Part shown: piece after piece, positions 1 to 7,170 of the stretch
Layout of the letters: the number at the start of each line of letters is the position of its first letter
Position numbering within the stretch: position 1 is the first letter of the stretch
Source: Alkalibacterium sp046484155
GTDB taxonomy: Bacteria > Bacillota > Bacilli > Lactobacillales > Carnobacteriaceae_A
NCBI RefSeq assembly: GCF_046484155.1
Contig: NZ_JAWOBT010000083.1
Coordinates: 1 to 14,495, forward strand
DNA: 14,495 nt
Reading direction: 5' to 3'
Notes under the pieces: generated by a model
Databases searched by the model: none
Seen by the model: only the letters and a program-made list of their open reading frames with translations
What the model was told of the DNA's origin: nothing
Position numbers and translations under genes: made by a program

Positions 1-161
1 TGCCATTCAATCTGACGATCATCCTTGACCGCTGCCCGCGTGGACCCTATTTGAGATATGGCCAACGAGAACAGCAGGACACAGCTGCTTATTATGCTCA
101 AAGTAATGATCACTTCTAATAACGAGAACCCCTGCTCCTGTTTCTCGATCTCATTCACCAT
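1..161 (-). CDS. comGF: ComGF-like minor pseudopilin, 3' part missing (window edge)
   Basis: Only the first 53 codons are present; the gene runs off the left edge. The ATG at 161-159 overlaps the last codons and stop of comGE (7 bp shared), as expected for translational coupling. The visible protein starts with a short charged leader, then the type IV prepilin motif QGFSLLEV (Gly followed by Phe, Glu at +5), then about 20 hydrophobic residues. This is the signature of a substrate for the ComC prepilin peptidase. By family knowledge, ComGF is a minor pseudopilin that helps assemble the competence pilus at the membrane. The identity as ComGF rather than another minor pilin rests on operon position (sixth gene) and the leader, because the body of the protein cannot be seen. 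Confidence 0.75.
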   Translation of the reverse strand, partial: MVNEIEKQEQGFSLLEVIITLSIISSCVLLFSLAISQIGSTRAAVKDDRQIEW

Positions 162-475
162 TCTGCTGACAAAAACTCGATGCTTCTGACCTCTGTATCC
201 TCAACGTATAGGCGGATGCTTTTATTGGTTTCAACGCTGGCAGCTGTTGCCTTACCGGACGAGAAATGCGCGTTTTTTGGATCAGTCATGTCATAAAACA
301 GGGCACTTTCATATAAAAACCGACTCAATTCGATCTCCACTTTGGCCTGTGCTCTTATGGTCAGCAGCTCAAGGCTAAACGGAAACACGACGCCCATGAA
401 AAGCGCAAGGATGCTGAGGCTCACTAAACTTTCTACCATCACAAAACCGTGTTCCTTCTTTTTATTCAATGACAA
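155..475 (-). CDS. comGE: ComGE-like minor pseudopilin
   Basis: A small protein of about 106 residues with a short basic leader (NKKKEHG), prepilin-like cleavage site GFVMVES with Glu at +5, and a single hydrophobic helix (about residues 11-31). By position it is the fifth gene of the comG operon and matches ComGE, a minor pseudopilin of the DNA-uptake pilus. There is no ATG before the pilin motif. I favour TTG at 475 because GGGGAG lies 8 nt upstream. The alternative GTG at 484 would sit almost on top of that GGGGA, too close for a ribosome site. Either start overlaps the end of comGD (stop at 462). The body has low sequence conservation across the family, so the name depends on context. Confidence 0.8.
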   Translation of the reverse strand: MSLNKKKEHGFVMVESLVSLSILALFMGVVFPFSLELLTIRAQAKVEIELSRFLYESALFYDMTDPKNAHFSSGKATAASVETNKSIRLYVEDTEVRSIEFLSAEW

Positions 476-920
476 ATCGGCCACTCCCCATCTGAAAACT
501 CACGCTCACTCTTCCGTGGATCGTATTGAAATATATCACGTTGATGTTTCCCAGGTTTCCTGATCCGCTTGAAAACGAATAGTCTTTCGTCGTCCCCACC
601 AGCGAGATAGATTCCGGTAAATACAGGCTGTGATTGGCAGGATGCTCCGTATTGTCTAGTCCCGTCACTCTGAAGCGGATCAGACGGTTGGTCGGGCGGA
701 CCTCCATCATCGTCCAGTGGTGATTCACAATGGCTTCACTCTGGATCAAAGTGATGCTGGACCGCAATGATTCAAAAAACAGCTGCATTTCTGTTTCTTT
801 TTTCAGCTGGGTAAAATGCAGAACCGGGAAGGTCGCAAGCAGGGATACAACGGACAGGACCAGCAGGACTTCGATCAATGTAAACCCTTTGTCTTGTTTT
901 AGACGTTTGTAAGAAATCAT
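462..920 (-). CDS. comGD: ComGD pseudopilin
   Basis: A 152-residue type IV pilin-like protein. The leader ends in KGFTLIEVLLVLSVVSLLA, with predicted cleavage between Gly12 and Phe13 and the conserved Glu at +5, followed by one transmembrane/assembly helix (about 13-35). The rest is the soluble pilin head. In the family ComGD is a minor pseudopilin needed for assembly of the transformation pilus and for DNA binding at the surface. The start at 920 is the only in-frame ATG before the leader. It lies 11 nt after the comGC stop and has only a weak AGAG-type ribosome site, so translation is probably coupled to comGC. Length agrees with Bacillus ComGD (about 140-150 residues). Confidence 0.88.
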   Translation of the reverse strand: MISYKRLKQDKGFTLIEVLLVLSVVSLLATFPVLHFTQLKKETEMQLFFESLRSSITLIQSEAIVNHHWTMMEVRPTNRLIRFRVTGLDNTEHPANHSLYLPESISLVGTTKDYSFSSGSGNLGNINVIYFNTIHGRVSVSFQMGSGRFVIE

Positions 921-931
921 CTTTTTGCACT

Positions 932-1267
932 CTAATCAGGAGCAGCTATTTTCGGCGTTACTATACCCGCCTCTAAGGTAAAGTCCTCGGTTGCTTTTTT
1001 AGACTGTTTTGCTGTCAAGTATCCCTTCGTTTCCATTTCACCAAACGAAACAGGCGCACCCCCCTCTTCATTCATCGTGTACATGTCAACTTGGGACTGC
1101 AGCACGGTAACCATCGCTTCATTACTGGTTGCATTTGCGCTATCTTGTCTACTGGCTATATTGGGCACGAAAAGCAGCAGCAGGGCCGAGATGATGAACA
1201 ATACCAATGACATTTCGATTAAAGTGAACCCGTCTTCTCTTTTCATCCAGTTGTTTAACAGTTTCAT
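932..1267 (-). CDS. comGC: ComGC, major competence pseudopilin
   Basis: 111 residues. A short basic leader (MKLLNNWMKREDG) is followed by the canonical prepilin stretch GFTLIEMSLVLFIISALLLLFVPNI, with Glu at +5 after the Gly-Phe cleavage site. The C-terminal half is a small soluble domain with QSQVDMYTMNE and GYLTAKQ, typical of ComGC. ComGC is the major subunit of the competence pilus, processed by ComC and polymerised by ComGA and ComGB. The reading frame is open further upstream to 1330, but that region overlaps comGB, encodes a Cys-rich stretch unlike any pilin leader, and lacks a ribosome site. The ATG at 1267 has AGAGGAAA just upstream. It starts 16 nt after the comGB stop. Confidence 0.93.
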   Translation of the reverse strand: MKLLNNWMKREDGFTLIEMSLVLFIISALLLLFVPNIASRQDSANATSNEAMVTVLQSQVDMYTMNEEGGAPVSFGEMETKGYLTAKQSKKATEDFTLEAGIVTPKIAAPD

Positions 1268-1283
1268 GTTTTTTCCTCTTTTC

Positions 1284-2348
1284 TTAAAAATTTTGCAGTG
1301 CACTAAAGGTCGGCAGCAACAAGGCCGCATAAATCGCTACAATGATGATGGCCACGAAAATGAAGATCATGGGTTGGATCCAATTCATCAGCTGCTCTAT
1401 TGTTTTATCGAATTCCTCTTCACAGCTTTTGGCATACATCTCCAGCTCCTGTCCTAAATGTCCTGACTGTTCGCCTTGCTTGACCACCAGCGTAACTTCC
1501 TGCCTAAGGAAATTCAGTTCCTGGAGACTGACGTGAAAGGCTTTCCCTTGTTTCATTTCTTTTTCGATATATTCACCCACTTCTGTAATCAAAGGTGATA
1601 ACGAATTTTGCTTCATGATCGTCACCACTTCAAATAAGCTGCTGTTTCCTTTTAGTAAAAACCCCCATTCGTTTGCAAAGAACTGACTCCAATACAATTG
1701 GAACAAGGACGACTTCGACCAGCGGCTGATCCACATTAATCTCGCGAGAGGTGTCATCGTGTTTCCTTTGTAAACAAGGAGCTTTATGCCTGATGCAAAT
1801 ATCAGTCCGCTAACGATCAGGATCGTCGGCGCATGATAGACACCTGCGACAATAAAACGGGTGCCGAGATCGAGCGGGTTCGCCTGCACAGCCGTCAACT
1901 CACTGATATGCGGGATCAATATGAACCGCATCGCTAAAAGCATGAGCGTGACAAAAAAGAGCAGGATAACCGGATAGTGCAGGAGAGCCGTTATTTTCCT
2001 CTTCCTTTCTGCCTGTTTTAACAATCGACTCCCTGCATTCATTGCCGTTTCAGCTAAATGCCCGTGGTAAAGTGAAAAGTAAAGCTGGGCACATACCTCA
2101 TCAGGAAATCCGGCTTTCTTCAATGCTTCCGAAAACAAGGCGCCTTGACCCACTTCTCTATGAATGATCTGGACCATCTGCTTGGATTTCGCATCCACGA
2201 TCGTTTCCAGGAAAAGCAGCGCTTCCTGAAGAGAAAAACCATCAAGGAGCAGCCGACCACATCTCTTTAAAAAGTGGCCTTGGCGAACGGTTGGCTTATG
2301 TGTTAGGAATGAAATAGCGGTGGTATGTTTTTTCGGTAATATAGCCAT
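1284..2348 (-). CDS. comGB: ComGB, polytopic membrane platform protein (T2SS F family)
   Basis: 354 residues. The protein belongs to the GspF/PilC family, with two related F domains, each an alpha-helical cytoplasmic part followed by membrane helices. Clear hydrophobic segments are LLHYPVILLFFVTLMLLAM, the region around HAPTILIVSGLIFASGI, and the C-terminal IQPMIFIFVAIIIVAIYAALLL. The segment VTLVVKQGEQSGHLGQELEMYA near the C terminus is the usual end of the second F domain. ComGB anchors the ComGA ATPase and the growing pseudopilus in the membrane. I chose ATG 2348, which has AAAGGTG 7 nt upstream. A TTG two codons earlier is possible. The start lies inside comGA (53-bp overlap), which points to translational coupling. 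Confidence 0.92.
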   Translation of the reverse strand: MAILPKKHTTAISFLTHKPTVRQGHFLKRCGRLLLDGFSLQEALLFLETIVDAKSKQMVQIIHREVGQGALFSEALKKAGFPDEVCAQLYFSLYHGHLAETAMNAGSRLLKQAERKRKITALLHYPVILLFFVTLMLLAMRFILIPHISELTAVQANPLDLGTRFIVAGVYHAPTILIVSGLIFASGIKLLVYKGNTMTPLARLMWISRWSKSSLFQLYWSQFFANEWGFLLKGNSSLFEVVTIMKQNSLSPLITEVGEYIEKEMKQGKAFHVSLQELNFLRQEVTLVVKQGEQSGHLGQELEMYAKSCEEEFDKTIEQLMNWIQPMIFIFVAIIIVAIYAALLLPTFSALQNF

Positions 2349-3369
2349 TGACAAGCACCTTTTTCAATAAGTGATTAAATTCTCTGGTGATCGGCTCGAC
2401 TGTTGCGTCTGCGTGAGTTTCCTTTTCGACCATCGAACTGAGTTCTTCAGCGGCCATGACTTCAAATAAAGCGACTCGTTTTTCACCCCTGTTATAATGT
2501 GTACAGTACGTCTGGCAATTCGCATCACAGAGCGGACAGTACAGGGGCAATAACGTTTGAAACGCCACGCCGATCAGTGTCTGTTTCAACAACGGCAGCC
2601 CCACTCCGAGTTCCATCATGCGCGACAAGACGCCTTTAGCATTTTTCGCATGGATGGAAGCCACGATCAAATGTCCCGTCAGCGCTCCTCTCATCACCAT
2701 TTTGGCCGTTTCTTCATCTCGGATCTCACCGACAATGATGACATCCGGATGATGCCGCAAACTAGATTTGAGCAGATGTTCATACGTCACGCCGGCTGTT
2801 TCATTGACCTGCGTTTGCAGAAAACTGCTTTCTTCTATTTCTACCGGATCCTCGACGGTGATGACCTGCTGTTTTTCTCCCAGCATGCGGTTCTTGATCA
2901 AGTGATACATCGTAGTCGTTTTCCCGGAATCGACCGGTCCGGAAAACAGCAGCAAGCCCGATTTCGCCTGAACGAGCTTTTCCAGCTTCTCCCACTCGTG
3001 CGCAAAAAAAGTCCCCGGGATGAAAGCTTCTTCATCTTTTTGCTTGAGCAACCGGATCACCAGCGATTCCTGCGACTGGTAATTGCTGATGGTCGAGAAG
3101 CGGCAGTCGATCGCTTTCTCACTCAAGGCAAACGTCGTCGATCCGCTTTGAGGTCGCCGCCTTTCGCCCACGTCCATGTTCGACAAAAATTTGAAATACG
3201 AGATGAGCCGTGTCCCTTCTTCGCGGTCCAGATAGTATTGTTTCTCCATCTGACCGTTGAGGCGGAAATAAACATCATAATGTTTCTGCTCGGGCAATAT
3301 ATGAATATCACTTGTCCGGTAAGAATCCGCCATGGTGAGTAAATGTGCCGCAAATGATTCTGTATCCAT
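2296..3369 (-). CDS. comGA: ComGA, competence pilus assembly ATPase (GspE/PilB family)
   Basis: 357 residues. Visible motifs are Walker A GPVDSGKTT (144-152), the Asp box TVEDPVE (171-177), Walker B DVIIVGEIRD (209-218) and the His-box region TGHLIVASIHA (231-241). These define a secretion/pilus hexameric ATPase. A Cys-rich stretch (Cys278, 281, 285, 289) sits where PilB/GspE proteins carry a zinc-binding element. The start is ATG 3369, with a strong AAGGGAGG ribosome site. The frame is open to a GTG at 3402 that lacks one. ComGA drives pseudopilus extension from the cytoplasmic face of ComGB. It is the first gene of the operon. The upstream 35 bp before the yebC terminator should hold the promoter, but I recognise neither a streptococcal-type ComX box nor a clear ComK box there. 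Confidence 0.95.
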   Translation of the reverse strand: MDTESFAAHLLTMADSYRTSDIHILPEQKHYDVYFRLNGQMEKQYYLDREEGTRLISYFKFLSNMDVGERRRPQSGSTTFALSEKAIDCRFSTISNYQSQESLVIRLLKQKDEEAFIPGTFFAHEWEKLEKLVQAKSGLLLFSGPVDSGKTTTMYHLIKNRMLGEKQQVITVEDPVEIEESSFLQTQVNETAGVTYEHLLKSSLRHHPDVIIVGEIRDEETAKMVMRGALTGHLIVASIHAKNAKGVLSRMMELGVGLPLLKQTLIGVAFQTLLPLYCPLCDANCQTYCTHYNRGEKRVALFEVMAAEELSSMVEKETHADATVEPITREFNHLLKKVLVNGYITEKTYHRYFIPNT

Positions 3370-3438
3370 CACATCCTCCCTTTCTAAGTTAATTTTTTTC
3401 ACTACTTACTATATTGTTCATCTATTTTTTTGCTCACG

Positions 3439-3483
3439 AAAAAACCTCCGGCAAATAGATATTTTCTATCTACTTGCCGGAGG
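3439..3483 (-). terminator. Rho-independent terminator of yebC
   Basis: A 17-bp stem (arms 3445-3461 and 3467-3483, 5-nt loop) is followed, reading the minus strand, by six T. At one stem position (3455/3473) the plus-strand RNA would have an A-C mismatch, whereas the minus-strand RNA has a G-U pair. The run of T is also on the minus side. Both show that it ends minus-strand transcription from yebC. It isolates yebC from comGA. Confidence 0.92.
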
Positions 3484-3532
3484 TCGCTTTCTTATATATT
3501 CAATTTATTGATTTTGCACTGCACGCATTTTT

Positions 3533-4258
3533 TTAAAGTTCAGCGTTATGATAAACTTCACTGACATCGTCGTCGTCTTCCAACGCATCGATCAGTTGTT
3601 CAAATATGTCGGCTTTGTCTTCAGGGATGGGCAACATGGTTTGGGGAACCATCATCAATTCTGCCTGATCCAAATCAAATCCAGCTTCTTTTAATGCATC
3701 TCTCACTGCTGTAAAGTCAGTTGCTTCGGTGTATATCTCAAATACTTCGTCTGACGTTTCCAGTTCTTCCCCACCGGCTTCCAGCACATGCATCAGCATC
3801 GTGTCTTCATCGACATCCAGCCCTTCGCGGTCGATTGCGATGTAACCTTTACGGTCAAACATATAACTGACTGTTCCTTTTCCACCTAAAGAACCGCTAT
3901 TGCGATCAAAGGCAATGTGCATGTTAGTGTTGGTCCGGTTCAGGTTATCTGTCAGCGTGTGGACGAGTATAGCAATACCGTTTGGTCCGTAGCCTTCATA
4001 GACCACTTCATCGTAATCGGCTCCCTGGCCCGCTTCCGTTGCGCGTTTTATCGCCCGATCGATATTGTCATTCGGCATGTTGCTTGCTTTTGCTTTATCA
4101 ACAGCCAAACGCAATGATGCGTTCATTTCCACATCTGCTCCGCCATCTTTCGCTGCTTTATAAATTTCTTTAGATAATTTCTGGAATACACCACTACGTT
4201 TGGCATCTTGAGCGCCTTTACGCTGTTTTATATTGTTCCACTTTGAATGTCCTGCCAT
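3533..4258 (-). CDS. yebC: YebC/TACO1-family translation factor
   Basis: 241 residues, the usual family length. The N terminus MAGHSKWNNIKQRKGAQDAKR, the motif MPNDNIDRAIKRA, the GYGPNGIAILV segment and an acidic C terminus (DDDDVSEVYHNAEL) are diagnostic. The family was long annotated as a transcriptional regulator. More recent work on bacterial YebC and mitochondrial TACO1 supports a role at the ribosome, relieving stalls on proline-rich stretches. Two adjacent ATG codons occur (4261 and 4258). The conserved start MAGHSKW favours 4258, and AGAGG is well placed for either. The gene has its own promoter and terminator, so linkage to comG downstream does not by itself mean co-transcription. 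Confidence 0.95.
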   Translation of the reverse strand: MAGHSKWNNIKQRKGAQDAKRSGVFQKLSKEIYKAAKDGGADVEMNASLRLAVDKAKASNMPNDNIDRAIKRATEAGQGADYDEVVYEGYGPNGIAILVHTLTDNLNRTNTNMHIAFDRNSGSLGGKGTVSYMFDRKGYIAIDREGLDVDEDTMLMHVLEAGGEELETSDEVFEIYTEATDFTAVRDALKEAGFDLDQAELMMVPQTMLPIPEDKADIFEQLIDALEDDDDVSEVYHNAEL

Positions 4259-4302
4259 CATAATTCCTCTTTCCTGAATTTGATTTACGTATTTCCTTTC
4301 TT

Positions 4303-4342
4303 ATTATACCAAAAATTATACCAAAAATCTCGTTCATATCAA
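4303..4342 (-). promoter_or_regulatory. yebC promoter with duplicated -10 element
   Basis: On the minus strand TTGATA (4342-4337) is followed after 16 nt by TATAAT (4320-4315), a good vegetative sigma-factor promoter. The sequence TTTTTGGTATAAT is then repeated in tandem, giving a second perfect TATAAT at 4308-4303 with no matching -35. The leader from here to the ATG is about 40 nt. Confidence 0.75.
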
Positions 4343-4412
4343 TACTATAGAAGAAAATGGTCTCGCTTACAAGCTGCTCCGGTCAATACATCTTTTTCTT
4401 CTAATTCTTAAA

Positions 4413-4934
4413 TCAAGATTTGAACCTTAATTTTTTCCTTTGTCTGCCTTTTGCTCTGGTGAAGAGAGCGGTGGCGATCCCGACTACAGCTCCAGCGGTA
4501 TCCAGCATCACATCTTCCATGAGGGCTGTCCGGTTAGGATGAAAGGCTTGTCTCAGTTCATCGAACGAGGCATAACCCACTGTCAACAACACGGCGATCA
4601 GTACGGTCACCCAGGGCTGGCTCACCCGATTTCTCAAGCCTAAGAACCAGAATAGACCCAGTAAAAAGTATGAAACGAAATGTGCCCCTTTTCTAATGAA
4701 AAATTCCACAAAACCTATGTACCCGTTGGCGGCAATGCTGATCTCGCTACCGGCATACATGAATTCGACTCTTCCCAGGAGTCCGTTCAACGGTTCACCG
4801 TCAAGCCATTGGTGGAGTAAAGGCTGAACATTTTGATCTTCATAACCCATGGACGTGCTGTAAAAAAGGAGTGCCATCATTCCAAAAGCTAGTAGTAAAT
4901 AAATATTATCTGCTGGTCTTACTTTTCTATTCAT
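4413..4934 (-). CDS. VanZ-like family membrane protein
   Basis: 173 residues with four probable membrane helices: residues near 14-28 (YLLLAFGMMALLFYS), HFVSYFLLGLFWFLGL, VTVLIAVLLTVGYASF and DTAGAVVGIATALF. The pattern FFIRKGAHFVSYFLLG, then FDELRQAFHPNRTALMEDVMLDTAGAVVG, matches the VanZ-like fold with its conserved Asp-Glu, Gln, Arg and Asp. VanZ itself gives low-level teicoplanin resistance, but most family members, including chromosomal ones such as this, have no established function. I infer none beyond a membrane protein possibly linked to the envelope. The ATG at 4934 has GAGGTG 7 nt upstream and is preferred over an upstream in-frame ATG at 4949 that lacks a ribosome site. No terminator is evident between it and yebC. 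Confidence 0.88.
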   Translation of the reverse strand: MNRKVRPADNIYLLLAFGMMALLFYSTSMGYEDQNVQPLLHQWLDGEPLNGLLGRVEFMYAGSEISIAANGYIGFVEFFIRKGAHFVSYFLLGLFWFLGLRNRVSQPWVTVLIAVLLTVGYASFDELRQAFHPNRTALMEDVMLDTAGAVVGIATALFTRAKGRQRKKLRFKS

Positions 4935-4981
4935 TTGCTTACACCTCATTCAGTCAATATATCTATTCTAACTGATGTCTA

Positions 4982-5010
4982 TGGATATGAAAAGGGAAAA
5001 ACGATACAAT
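4982..5010 (+). promoter_or_regulatory. Probable promoter of the M3 oligoendopeptidase gene
   Basis: TGGATA (4982-4987) and TACAAT (5005-5010) are separated by 17 nt. The start codon lies 36 nt downstream of the -10 element, with AAGGGGAGA as the ribosome site. The -35 element is one base from TTGATA. The site lies in the 111-bp divergent gap shared with the VanZ-like gene. Confidence 0.6.
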
Positions 5011-5045
5011 AGGATCAGTCTATTTTTAAGGGGAGAGATAAAACA

Positions 5046-6851
5046 ATGGCATCATCACTAAATTGGAATATGGACAGCGTTTTTGAAGGGGGCAGTCATT
5101 CAGAAACTTTACAAGCTCGTATTAAAGAACTGGATGCTTTGATCGACGAAACGTTGACTCAAATAAAGGAATGGGATCCCAAAGAGGATCATCCAGGATT
5201 CAAAGACCTTGCTTCATTTTTAGAAAATAGAGAAATGATCGGCAACGGCTTGTCCGAAGCGGGCACTTTTGCACGTGGCTTGTTTTCAGCAGACACTAAA
5301 GACTCACAAGCTGCCAAAATCGTGAATCAACTCAGCACGGTAGGCAGTCAAATGAGCGCCGTTGAGACACTCTTTATGAAAAAACTGAAGGACATTCCGG
5401 AAGAAGAATGGGACACCCTCGTTTCCACCGAACCTTTCAAAACAAGTGCCTTTCCTTTAAAGGAAAAAAGAGAAAAAGGTCAGAAACTGTTATCGGAAAA
5501 AGAAGAAAAAATCATTCAAAAATTATCACTCGATGGCTTGAACGGCTTTGGTAACATCTATCAGACCATCGTCAATAGTGTGAACGTTCCTTTTGCAGAG
5601 GACGGTAAAATCACTTATCTTTCAGCGGGCCAGGCAGCCAATAAAATGATGGGATCTGAGGATGCGGCGGTCAGGCAGCGTCTGCTGGGTGACTGGGAAA
5701 ATGCCTGGAATGAAAAAGCACCGCTGTTTGCTGATACACTTAACCATCTGGCTGGTTTCAGACTTCAAACGTATGACTTAAGAGATGAAAAGGACTTCTT
5801 GACTCCACCGCTTGAATATAACCGCATGCAGGAAAAAACGTTGAATACCATGTGGGATACGATCACTGAAAACAAACCCAAAGTTGTCGATTTCCTGAAT
5901 CGTAAAGCGGCTTTGATGGGCAAAGAAAAATTGAATTGGGCAGATGTCACAGCACCGGTTTCTATCGGTGATTATGAACCGAAAACCTATTCGTTTGACG
6001 AAGCGCAGGCCTTTATAACCACTCACTTCGGTAGTTTCAGTCAGGAAATGCAGACGATGGCCCAACGTGCATTTGACGAAGGCTGGGTCGAAGCTGAGGA
6101 TAAAGAAGGCAAACGACCGGGTGCTTACTGTTCCAATCTGCCGGAAAGTAGGCAATCCCGTGTTTTCATGACGTTCTCCGGGAGTGCCAACAACGTCTCT
6201 ACCCTGGCTCACGAATTAGGACATGCTTACCATAGTCATGTGATGCGCGATTTACCGGCGCTGAACCGCAGTTATGCAATGAACGTTGCGGAAACAGCCT
6301 CGACTTTTGCGGAAATGCTCATTTCAGATGCGACCGTCGAAGCTGCCGCATCCGATGAAGAAAAGATTGCTTTACTCGACAGTAAAATTTCGCGAGCAGC
6401 CGTGATGTTTATGAATATTCACAGTCGTTTCCTCTTCGAAAAACGTTTTTACGAAGCGCGTCAAAACGGGTTAGTTGATGAAGAGCAATTGAGCGCCATC
6501 ATGGAAGAGGCCCAAAAAGAAGCCTTTTTAGATTCTCTTGATACCTATCACCCAACCTTCTGGGCGAGTAAATTGCATTTTCATATTACGGGCCTTTCCT
6601 TCTACAATTTCCCGTATACATTCGGCTTCCTCTTTAGTTTAGGTATCTACTCTAAAGCGAAACAAGAAGGCAAATCGTTCGAAACGGATTACCGGAACCT
6701 GCTTAGGGACACGGCCAGCATGACTACCGAAGTACTCGCCGAGAAACATCTTGCGGTTGATTTGACTCAATCAGCTTTCTGGCAGTCAGCGATCGACGAA
6801 ATATTGACTGACATCGATGACTATTTAGCTTTGACTGCTGAAAGAGTATAA
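5046..6851 (+). CDS. M3-family oligoendopeptidase (PepF-like zinc metallopeptidase)
   Basis: 601 residues, cytoplasmic, with no signal peptide. The zinc site is the thermolysin-type motif HELGH (389-393) in STLAHELGHAYHSHVM. The third ligand is probably Glu416 in NVAETASTFAEM, as in other M3 peptidases. The FHITGLSFYNFPYTFG block near residues 514-529 carries the conserved Tyr/His region of the PepF branch. Such enzymes cut medium-length peptides inside the cell and feed the amino-acid pool; PepQ at the right end of the window acts later in the same breakdown. The N terminus LNWNMDSVFEGGS resembles the pepF/M3 subfamily distinct from classical lactococcal PepF, so I leave the symbol blank. 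ATG 5046 follows AAGGGGAGA. The gene has its own promoter and terminator. Confidence 0.92.
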   Translation: MASSLNWNMDSVFEGGSHSETLQARIKELDALIDETLTQIKEWDPKEDHPGFKDLASFLENREMIGNGLSEAGTFARGLFSADTKDSQAAKIVNQLSTVGSQMSAVETLFMKKLKDIPEEEWDTLVSTEPFKTSAFPLKEKREKGQKLLSEKEEKIIQKLSLDGLNGFGNIYQTIVNSVNVPFAEDGKITYLSAGQAANKMMGSEDAAVRQRLLGDWENAWNEKAPLFADTLNHLAGFRLQTYDLRDEKDFLTPPLEYNRMQEKTLNTMWDTITENKPKVVDFLNRKAALMGKEKLNWADVTAPVSIGDYEPKTYSFDEAQAFITTHFGSFSQEMQTMAQRAFDEGWVEAEDKEGKRPGAYCSNLPESRQSRVFMTFSGSANNVSTLAHELGHAYHSHVMRDLPALNRSYAMNVAETASTFAEMLISDATVEAAASDEEKIALLDSKISRAAVMFMNIHSRFLFEKRFYEARQNGLVDEEQLSAIMEEAQKEAFLDSLDTYHPTFWASKLHFHITGLSFYNFPYTFGFLFSLGIYSKAKQEGKSFETDYRNLLRDTASMTTEVLAEKHLAVDLTQSAFWQSAIDEILTDIDDYLALTAERV

Positions 6852-6870
6852 GAAAAATCATGGAATCATC

Positions 6871-6920
6871 AAAAAAGCTGTGAGCATACTCCTTTTCAGG
6901 GATACACTCACAGCTTTTTT
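6871..6920. terminator. Terminator after the oligoendopeptidase gene, symmetric
   Basis: Arms 6871-6884 and 6907-6920 form a 14-bp perfect stem, with A6 at the left foot and T6 at the right foot. It therefore works as an intrinsic terminator for the plus-strand gene ending at 6851. By symmetry it could also stop any minus-strand transcript coming from the gene-free segment at 6921-7095. Confidence 0.88.
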
Positions 6921-7095
6921 GTCTGGAAAATGATAGTTGAGTCGCTTTCATTTGCAGCTAGCATTGCTCAAATGACTGCCGTGCTTGAGCGCTGCTAATG
7001 AGCCAGCCATTGGTATTGCTCGTTCCTTGATCCCCTATGGCTTAGGCCAATAAGGGCGGCACTCGTCACACGCTGATTTTCTTTCCAGTAAACAT
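6921..7095. other. Gene-free structured segment, possible small RNA or repeat remnant
   Basis: About 175 bp between two terminator hairpins, with no credible gene. It holds several short inverted repeats: CATTTG(c)AGC with GCTCAAATG (6949-6974), an alternative GCTCAA/TTGAGC pair, GCTG/CAGC, and ATTGG/CCAAT flanking a GGC/GCC pair. On the minus strand one frame stays open for about 50 codons except for two stops (TAG at 6997-6995, TGA at 6970-6968), so it could be a decayed short reading frame. No convincing promoter is seen on either strand. Function is unknown. Confidence 0.35.
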
Positions 7096-7148
7096 ACAAA
7101 AGACCATTCTGCCCCAAGATCAATCATCTCAGGGAAAGAATGGTCTTT
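7095..7148 (-). terminator. Terminator of the NlpC/P60 hydrolase gene
   Basis: A 12-bp perfect inverted repeat, AAAGACCATTCT (7099-7110) and AGAATGGTCTTT (7137-7148), with a 26-nt loop holding further CCC/GGG complementarity. Reading the minus strand, the hairpin is followed by TTTTG and a T-rich stretch. It lies 22 nt after the stop codon of the hydrolase gene. Confidence 0.75.
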
Positions 7149-7170
7149 CTCAAATTATTCGTTAGTTTTC

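Noticed and set aside
1268..1330. Longer comGC start giving a Cys-rich N-terminal extension
   Set aside because: The extra 21 residues overlap comGB in another frame, have no ribosome site and do not resemble a prepilin leader; ATG 1267 has a good one.
2557..3342. Open frame of 261 codons on the plus strand inside comGA
   Set aside because: It is antisense to a gene with full ATPase motifs, has no ribosome site and resembles no protein family; it is a shadow of comGA codon use.
5778..6212. Open frame of 144 codons on the minus strand inside the oligoendopeptidase gene
   Set aside because: Antisense shadow of a well-conserved coding region, with no start signals.
6941..6954. cre-like TGAAAGCG on the minus strand
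   Set aside because: Only the left half fits; the right half has several mismatches, and there is no promoter beside it.
6935..6965. Possible plus-strand promoter (TTGAGT, 16 nt, TAGCAT) in the gene-free segment
   Set aside because: Both hexamers are weak and no gene follows before the next terminator, so it is not listed as a feature.
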